Notes under the pieces: model-generated
The model's input: the letters and a program-made list of their open reading frames with translations, nothing else
The model's database searches: none
What the model was told of the DNA's origin: nothing
NCBI GenBank assembly: GCA_946545475.1
Contig: CAMNNO010000009.1
Coordinates: 1-36,228 of the forward strand
Reading direction: 5' to 3'
Length of the DNA: 36,228 nucleotides
Source of the DNA: an uncultured Blautia sp.
GTDB taxonomy: Bacteria; Bacillota; Clostridia; Lachnospirales; Lachnospiraceae
Translations under genes and position numbers: made by a program
Part shown: piece after piece, positions 30,596-36,228 of the stretch
Layout of the letters: every line of letters begins with the position of its first letter
Numbering within the stretch: the stretch's first letter is position 1

Positions 30596-33500
30596 TCAGA
30601 TGGCGGCTATCCCGGGGGTTATGTCCTCCAGGACATCCAGCAGCATTTTTACGGTATCGAGCGACGTGAACATCGTCACGCCATTCATGATAGCACACTG
30701 GCGGATGGCCGCGCCATCCTCATAATGGATCCCTGAAAGAATGGCCCGCGTGTTGATGATGTAGCTGACATACCCCGCGCGGATGGCCCGGAGGATCTCG
30801 TCGCTCCCCTCGCTGATCTTCCCGCGGATACGCGTGCGGATGCCGTGCTCCTTTAAAAACGCGCCCGTGCCGGCCGTCGCCTCAATGTTGAAGCCCAGGG
30901 CGTAGAAGCGCCGCACCAGCGGCAGGGCCTCCTCCTTATCCTCGTCCGCAAGCGTGACGATGACCGTCCCGTACTCCTTCACCCGGACGCCGGAGGCCTT
31001 TAAGGCCTTGTAAAAGGCCCTTTTTAAGCTTTTGTCGTACCCGATGGCCTCGCCCGTCGATTTCATTTCCGGCGAGAGGTAAGCGTCCATGCCGCCAAGC
31101 TTTTCAAACGAGAAGGCCGGGGCCTTGACATACCACATTTCCTTCCGGGGAAGCGGCTTTTTGGCAAAGCCCTGCAAGGCCAGGCTCTCGCCCAGCATCA
31201 CGCGCGTGGCTATGTCGACAAGGGCCACTCCCGCGGACTTTGACAGGAAGGGCACGCTCCGGGACGCCCTTGGGTTAACCTCGATGACAGACACATTTTC
31301 CGACCTGTCCACGATAAACTGGATATTGTAAAGGCCGACAATGCCGATCCCAAGCCCAAGGCGGCGCGTAGCATCCGCAATGGCCGCCTTCACTCTGTCT
31401 GAAAGGGAAAAAGGCGGGTACACGCTGTAGCTGTCCCCGGAATGCACGCCTGTCCGCTCCACCAGCTCCATAATGCCCGGCAGGAAGACATCTTCTCCGT
31501 CGCAGATAGCATCGACCTCCACCTCCTTGCCCACGATGTATTTGTCGATGAGCACCGGGCGGCTCTCGTCCACCTCCACCGCGCTCCTCAGGTACCTTCC
31601 CAGCATCTCCTCGTTGGCGACGATCTCCATGGCCCGGCCGCCCAGCACAAAGGAGGGCCGCACAAGCACCGGATAGCCGATTTTCTTTGCGGCCGCCATG
31701 CCCTCCGGGATGCTCTTCACCGCGATGCCCTCCGGGTGCGGGATGCCTATCTTCCTTATGGCCTCCTCGAAGGCGTCCCGGTCTTCCGCCCGGAACATGG
31801 CCTCCGGGCCGGTGCCAATGATGCGCACGCCCCGCCTGGCAAGGGGCCCGGCCAGGTTCACCGCCGTCTGCCCGCCAAGGGAGGTAATAACGCCCTCCGG
31901 CTTTTCCAGGTCGATGACATTCATGATGTCCTCCACCGTCAGGGGCTCAAAGTACAGCTTGTCGGCGGTGGTATAGTCCGTGGAGACAGTCTCGGGGTTA
32001 TTGTTGATGACAATGGCCTCGTACCCCATGTCATGGATCGTTTTCACCGCATGCACCGTCGAATAGTCGAACTCCACGCCCTGGCCGATGCGGATGGGGC
32101 CGGAGCCGAGCACGAGGATTTTTTTATGTTCAGAAACAACGGACTCGTTTTCCTCCTCGTAGGTGGAATAGAAGTAGGGCACGTAGCTTTTAAATTCGCT
32201 GGCGCAGGTATCGATCATCTTGTAGACCGGATGGAGGCCGTATGAGCGCCTGATCTTCCAGATGTCCTCCTCGCCGGTGCCGGAAAGCTCGGCGATGTAG
32301 GAATCCGAAAAGCCCATGCGCTTCGCTTCATAAAGCACCTCCCGGCTGATAAGGGGATCGCCCTCCTGCCGCCGCAGGGCCTCCTGCTCCAGCCTTTTCT
32401 CGAAATCCACGATCTTTTTGATCTTGTCGAGGAAAAACATGTCGATCTTCGTCCGCGTGTAGATGGCCTGCGGGTCCGCGCCCAGCCACAGAAGCTCCGA
32501 GATGGCGTAGATGCGGTCGTCCGTCCCCTCCTCGATATAGTCAAGAAGCTTTGATGCTGCCTCCTTCCGGTTTTCGGGCGATGGCCTGTCCGAGAGGTTT
32601 TTCACGTCGAATTTTGCCAGATGGATGTGGTTTTTGCCGTCCTCAAGCGAGCGTATCGCCTTCAGGAGGCTCTCCTCCATGGTGCGCCCCACGCTCATGG
32701 CCTCGCCGGTCGCCTTCATCTGGGTGGAGAGGCGGTTGGAGGCCTGGGTGAATTTATCGAACGGGAAGCGCGGCATTTTTGTCACCACGTAATCAAGAGA
32801 CGGCTCAAAGCAGGCCGGCGTGTTGGCGAGAGGGATCTCGTCCAGGGTCATCCCGACTGCGATCTTTGCCGACACCCTTGCGATGGGGTAGCCGCTTGCC
32901 TTGGAGGCCAGGGCGGAGGAGCGCGACACGCGGGGGTTCACCTCGATCACATAGTAGCTAAAGGATTCCGGGTCCAGGGCGAACTGGACATTGCAGCCGC
33001 CCTTGACTTTAAGGGCCCGGATGATCTTAAGGGCGCTGTCCCGCAGCATGTGGTATTCCCTGTTGGTCAGCGTCTGGCTCGGCGCGACCACGATGGAGTC
33101 GCCGGTGTGGATCCCCACGGGGTCCAGGTTTTCCATGTTGCAGACCGTGATGGCGGTGTCATTCGCATCGCGGATGACCTCGTACTCGATCTCCTTATAG
33201 CCCTTGATGCTCTTTTCCACCAGGACCTGGTGCGCGGGGGAGAGGGAGAGGGCATGGGCCATCTTCTCCCGCATCTCCTCCTCGTCATAGGCAAAGCCGC
33301 CCCCGGTCCCGCCGAGGGTGAAGGCCGGCCGCAGGATGACCGGGTATCCTATGGAGACGGCGGCCGCAAGTCCCTCCTCAACGCTCTCGGCGATCGCCGA
33401 CGGCACCACCGGGAGGGAAAGCTCTTCGCACAACTCCTTAAATTTTTCCCGGTCCTCCGCCCGGCGGATGCATTCCGCCTCCGTGCCAAGGAGCTCTATT

Positions 33501-33835
33501 TCGCACTCGGACAAAACGCCCTTGTCGTAAAGCTGCAGCGAGAGGTTAAGCCCTGTCTGGCCGCCGAGCCCGGGAATGATGGCGTCCGGCCTCTCGTACC
33601 GGCAGATCCGGGCCAGGTATTCCAGCGTCAGCGGCTCCATGTAGACCTTGTCCGCGATGGCGTGGTCCGTCATGATGGTCGCCGGGTTGGAGTTAGCCAG
33701 TATGACCTCGTAACCCTCCTCTTTCAGGGCAAGGGCGCCCTGCGTCCCGGCGTAGTCGAACTCCGCCGCCTGCCCGATCACGATAGGCCCGGAGCCGATC
33801 ACAAGCACTTTTCTGATATCCGTCCGTTTCGGCAT
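30596..33835 (-). CDS. carB: Carbamoyl-phosphate synthase large subunit
   Basis: A 1079-residue enzyme that makes carbamoyl phosphate from bicarbonate, ammonia (from CarA) and two ATP for arginine and pyrimidine synthesis. It has the two homologous ATP-grasp halves: KVLVIGSGPIVIGQAAEFDYAGTQ at the N-terminus and KILVLGSGPIRIGQGVEFDYS at about residue 555. Metal-binding ends are YVIEVNPRVSRSSALASKASGYPIA and VIEVNPRASRSVPFLSKSAGV. An oligomerisation region lies between (about 400-550), and an MGS-like allosteric domain closes the protein (about 940-1079). The start MPKRTDIRKVL is standard. It follows carA after only 3 bases. Confidence 0.98.
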   Translation of the reverse strand: MPKRTDIRKVLVIGSGPIVIGQAAEFDYAGTQGALALKEEGYEVILANSNPATIMTDHAIADKVYMEPLTLEYLARICRYERPDAIIPGLGGQTGLNLSLQLYDKGVLSECEIELLGTEAECIRRAEDREKFKELCEELSLPVVPSAIAESVEEGLAAAVSIGYPVILRPAFTLGGTGGGFAYDEEEMREKMAHALSLSPAHQVLVEKSIKGYKEIEYEVIRDANDTAITVCNMENLDPVGIHTGDSIVVAPSQTLTNREYHMLRDSALKIIRALKVKGGCNVQFALDPESFSYYVIEVNPRVSRSSALASKASGYPIARVSAKIAVGMTLDEIPLANTPACFEPSLDYVVTKMPRFPFDKFTQASNRLSTQMKATGEAMSVGRTMEESLLKAIRSLEDGKNHIHLAKFDVKNLSDRPSPENRKEAASKLLDYIEEGTDDRIYAISELLWLGADPQAIYTRTKIDMFFLDKIKKIVDFEKRLEQEALRRQEGDPLISREVLYEAKRMGFSDSYIAELSGTGEEDIWKIRRSYGLHPVYKMIDTCASEFKSYVPYFYSTYEEENESVVSEHKKILVLGSGPIRIGQGVEFDYSTVHAVKTIHDMGYEAIVINNNPETVSTDYTTADKLYFEPLTVEDIMNVIDLEKPEGVITSLGGQTAVNLAGPLARRGVRIIGTGPEAMFRAEDRDAFEEAIRKIGIPHPEGIAVKSIPEGMAAAKKIGYPVLVRPSFVLGGRAMEIVANEEMLGRYLRSAVEVDESRPVLIDKYIVGKEVEVDAICDGEDVFLPGIMELVERTGVHSGDSYSVYPPFSLSDRVKAAIADATRRLGLGIGIVGLYNIQFIVDRSENVSVIEVNPRASRSVPFLSKSAGVALVDIATRVMLGESLALQGFAKKPLPRKEMWYVKAPAFSFEKLGGMDAYLSPEMKSTGEAIGYDKSLKRAFYKALKASGVRVKEYGTVIVTLADEDKEEALPLVRRFYALGFNIEATAGTGAFLKEHGIRTRIRGKISEGSDEILRAIRAGYVSYIINTRAILSGIHYEDGAAIRQCAIMNGVTMFTSLDTVKMLLDVLEDITPGIAAI

Positions 33836-33838
33836 CCT

Positions 33839-34918
33839 CTATCCTCTTTTCATCATCTCTGTAAACTGTAAAAACAGATGGACGCTCTCCTGGGGGCCCG
33901 GCGCGCTTTCTGGATGGTACTGCACCGAAAAGGCCCTCTCCTCCTCGCAGCTAAGCCCCTCCACCGTATTGTCCAGAAGGTTGATATGCGTGACGGAAAG
34001 TCCCGTCCCCGCAAGGCTCGCCTCATCCACCGCGTAGCTGTGGTTCTGGCTGGTGATCTCGATCTTCCCTGTCCGTATATCCTTTACCGGGTGGTTTCCT
34101 CCTCTGTGTCCGAATTTAAGCTTATAGGTTTTGGCCCCGAAAGCGAGGGCGAGCATCTGGTGCCCCAGGCAGATGCCGAAGAGCGGCACCCGCCCCCGCA
34201 GGCGCTTAAGGGTTTCGATGACCTCCGGCACATCCTCCGGGTCGCCCGGGCCGTTGGAGATGAGCACGCCGTCCGGCGAGAGGGAAAGGATCTCCTCCCA
34301 GGCGGCATCGTAGGGCACCACCGTGACATTGCATTTGTTCTGGTTCAGCATCCGGACGATGTTGGCCTTCATGCCGCAGTCGATGACCGCCACATGGAAC
34401 CTGGGGTTTGAGGTGCGGCTGTACCACTTTTTCGCACAGCTCCGGCGCTTCACCGCGTCATGAGGAACGGGCGTGTCCCGGATGATGGACAGTCCTGTAT
34501 CGAGAGGCGTCGATATGTCTGTCAGAAGGGCCCGCCGGGAGCCCAGCTCCCGTATGCTCCGGACGATCATCCGGGTATCGGCCCCGCAGAGCCCCGGGAT
34601 GCCCCTCTCTTCCAGGAGCTCCGGCACGGTCAGGACAGAGCGGAAGTTTGAGGGGGCCTCATTGATATCCCGGACGATAAGCGCCGATGGCGCGATGACG
34701 CGGCTCTCATAGTCCTCCTGTGTGATCCCGTAGTTGCCGATCAGCGGGTAGGACATGACGACCCCCTGATCCGTGTAGGACGGGTCCGATAGGATCTCCT
34801 GGTAGCCCGCCATCGAGGTATTGAACACGAGCTCGCACACCGTATCCGTCCGGGCGCCGAAGCCTGTGCCGATATACTCGCTCCCGTCGTCCAGGATTAG
34901 CTTTCTGTCCCGTTTCAT
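33839..34918 (-). CDS. carA: Carbamoyl-phosphate synthase small subunit
   Basis: A class I glutaminase subunit of 359 residues from the preferred start. The N-terminal CarA domain is LILDDGSEYIGTGFGARTDTVCELVFNTSMAGYQEILSDPSY. The amidotransferase domain has ISNGPGDPEDVP, nucleophile cysteine in LFGICLGHQMLALAFG, and YHPESAPGP with the catalytic His and Glu. The track starts at GTG 34936, which overlaps the dapL stop, but AGGGGGA lies exactly 6 bases before ATG 34918 (MKRDRKLIL), so that start is preferred. It feeds ammonia to CarB through the shared tunnel. Confidence 0.97.
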   Translation of the reverse strand: MKRDRKLILDDGSEYIGTGFGARTDTVCELVFNTSMAGYQEILSDPSYTDQGVVMSYPLIGNYGITQEDYESRVIAPSALIVRDINEAPSNFRSVLTVPELLEERGIPGLCGADTRMIVRSIRELGSRRALLTDISTPLDTGLSIIRDTPVPHDAVKRRSCAKKWYSRTSNPRFHVAVIDCGMKANIVRMLNQNKCNVTVVPYDAAWEEILSLSPDGVLISNGPGDPEDVPEVIETLKRLRGRVPLFGICLGHQMLALAFGAKTYKLKFGHRGGNHPVKDIRTGKIEITSQNHSYAVDEASLAGTGLSVTHINLLDNTVEGLSCEEERAFSVQYHPESAPGPQESVHLFLQFTEMMKRG

Positions 34919-34932
34919 CTTCATTCCCCCTG

Positions 34933-36156
34933 TCACAGAATGCCGGCGTCCTTTATCCGCTCTACGGCCTCGATAGTGTCCTCCCGCCTTCCGAAGGCGG
35001 TCAGGCGCAGGTACGCCTCCCCGCTCGGGCCGAAGCCGGCCCCGGGGGTGCCCACCACGTTCGCCCGGGAAAGGAGATGCTCAAAAAATTCCCAGCTGGT
35101 CATCCCGCGCGGCGTTTTCAGCCATATGTATGGGGCGTTCACGCCGCCGTACACATGGTAGCCGGCCGCCTTAAGCCCGTCGTAGATGTATCCGGCGTTC
35201 TCCATGTAGTAAGCGATCTGCTCCCTGACCTGCTGCCGGCCCTCCTCCGAGTAGACGGCCTCGCCGGCCCTCTGGACGATGTAGGGCGCTCCGTTGTATT
35301 TGGTCCCGTGGCGCCGGGCCCAGAGGGGCCACAGGGGCACGCCCTGAACTTCAAGGCTCCTCGGGACCACGGTGAAGCCGAGCCGCAGCCCTGTAAAGCC
35401 GGCTGTCTTCGAGAAGGAGCGAAATTCGATGGCGCACCGCCTGGCTCCCCGGCATTCGTAGATGCTGTGCGGGATATCCGGGTCCGAGATATAGGCCTCG
35501 TAGGCGGCATCATACAGGATCACGCAGCCGTAATCATTGGCGTAGTCCACCCACTTCTGGAGCTTCTGCTTTGAGATCACCGCGCCTGTCGGGTTATTCG
35601 GAAAGCACAGGTAAATGAGGTCCGGCACCTCCCCGGGAATGTCCGGGACAAAGCCGTTTTCCTGTGTGCAGGGCATGTAGATGACGCCCTCATACCGGCC
35701 GGTCTTCTCATCGTACTTCCCTGTCCGGCCAGCCATGACATTTGAGTCGACATAGACGGGATAGACCGGGTCGCATACCGCCACGCGGTTATCCTTCCCG
35801 AAGATCTCCTGGATGTTGCCGCAGTCGCACTTGGCCCCGTCCGAGATGAAGATCTCATCCTCCGAGATATCGCAGCCCCGCTTTACATAGTCGTTTTCGG
35901 CTATGGCCTTCCGGAGAAATGCGTACCCAAGGTCGGGGGCGTAGCCGCGGAATGTCTGTGCCTCCCCCATCTCCTCCACCGCCCTGTGCAGGGCATCTAT
36001 GACCGCCGGGACGAGCGGCTGCGTGACATCGCCGATCCCGAGGCGTATCACTCGTTTTTCGGGGTGCGCCTCTTCATACGCCCGCACCCTCTTTCCAATG
36101 GCGGAAAACAGGTAGCTTCCGGGGAGCTTTAAATAGTCTTGGTTAATGTTTGCCAT
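34933..36156 (-). CDS. dapL: LL-diaminopimelate aminotransferase
   Basis: A 407-residue PLP enzyme that converts tetrahydrodipicolinate directly to LL-diaminopimelate, for lysine and for meso-DAP in peptidoglycan. Typical features are the N-terminus [24 protein letters not shown], the substrate segment [28 protein letters not shown], the cofactor aspartate in [12 protein letters not shown]...YDAAYEAYI, and the PLP lysine in [21 protein letters not shown]. The track starts at 36177, but ATG 36156 has AAGGAG at the right distance and matches the usual start. It is the first gene of the operon within the window; only 72 bases upstream are visible and no promoter was assigned. The carA frame begins at the dapL stop. 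Confidence 0.96.
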   Translation of the reverse strand: MANINQDYLKLPGSYLFSAIGKRVRAYEEAHPEKRVIRLGIGDVTQPLVPAVIDALHRAVEEMGEAQTFRGYAPDLGYAFLRKAIAENDYVKRGCDISEDEIFISDGAKCDCGNIQEIFGKDNRVAVCDPVYPVYVDSNVMAGRTGKYDEKTGRYEGVIYMPCTQENGFVPDIPGEVPDLIYLCFPNNPTGAVISKQKLQKWVDYANDYGCVILYDAAYEAYISDPDIPHSIYECRGARRCAIEFRSFSKTAGFTGLRLGFTVVPRSLEVQGVPLWPLWARRHGTKYNGAPYIVQRAGEAVYSEEGRQQVREQIAYYMENAGYIYDGLKAAGYHVYGGVNAPYIWLKTPRGMTSWEFFEHLLSRANVVGTPGAGFGPSGEAYLRLTAFGRREDTIEAVERIKDAGIL

Positions 36157-36228
36157 ATTTTTCTCCTTCGTATGCAAAAACAGTAAACTTTTCTTTGTAG
36201 CTCATTCTGATTTTCGTTTCCCTACCGG

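Noticed and set aside
32621-33871. A 416-residue plus-strand ORF across carB
   Set aside because: Shadow of a highly conserved gene in a GC-rich third-position context. No RBS or domain.
1-36228. CRISPR arrays, tRNA or rRNA genes
   Set aside because: No regularly spaced direct repeats, no tRNA-like cloverleaf with a CCA end and no rRNA core sequence were noticed by eye. A scan with dedicated tools would be needed to exclude a tRNA fully.

Overview
The window looks like a chromosomal segment from a gut- or rumen-type Bacillota, most likely Clostridia/Lachnospiraceae. The reasons are the LL-diaminopimelate aminotransferase, the MurT/GatD lipid II amidation pair, an ANTAR protein directly behind a short glutamine synthetase, a secreted GH3 enzyme with reversed domain order, and strong AGGAGG ribosome binding sites. 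This placement is inference; no rRNA or other phylogenetic marker is present.

Layout. (1) 1-3.1 kb is a scarred accessory region on the minus strand: a small ORF broken by an in-frame TAG, a GNAT acetyltransferase, the tail of a lost esterase, a coupled pair (DUF4869 protein plus P-loop protein), and a shrunken remnant of an AAA-ATPase/DUF1703 gene. (2) 3.1-3.7 kb is a vapBC-like module with a truncated toxin, closed by a terminator. (3) 3.8-9.6 kb holds a LytTR response regulator and GHKL sensor kinase, then a terminator, then a large secreted GH3 glycosidase with its own promoter. (4) 9.6-11.7 kb has an alpha/beta hydrolase and an AAA_14/DUF4143 ATPase. (5) 12.1-16.2 kb has two tandem paralogous secreted hydrolases. 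(6) 16.5-19.1 kb has an N-terminally short esterase and an intact AAA-ATPase/DUF1703 gene. This block is the better-preserved copy of what is decayed at 1.1-3.1 kb. (7) 19.1-23.6 kb is a large DUF5724/DUF4132-type gene split by a transposon-like element of about 2.4 kb carrying an HTH-Uma2 nuclease gene, a complete TnpB and a probable omegaRNA. (8) 23.6-24.8 kb has a secreted HAD phosphatase. (9) 24.8-36.2 kb is a tight minus-strand operon: dapL-carA-carB-glnA-ANTAR-murT-gatD-glmS.

How they work together. The right-hand operon combines glutamine synthesis (GlnA) with four glutamine consumers (CarAB, GatD/MurT, GlmS) and with cell-wall precursor supply (DapL for meso-DAP, GlmS for amino sugars, MurT/GatD for lipid II amidation). 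The ANTAR protein is a candidate RNA-binding regulator. The 4-16 kb block suggests sensing followed by secretion of polysaccharide- and ester-degrading enzymes.

The most interesting structure is at 20116-22499. Removing 2384 bp joins the two DUF5724 fragments in frame, which places the Uma2 gene inside the TnpB element as apparent cargo. The bases next to the right end would then be the TnpB guide for the empty site. All promoter, terminator and boundary calls were made by eye.
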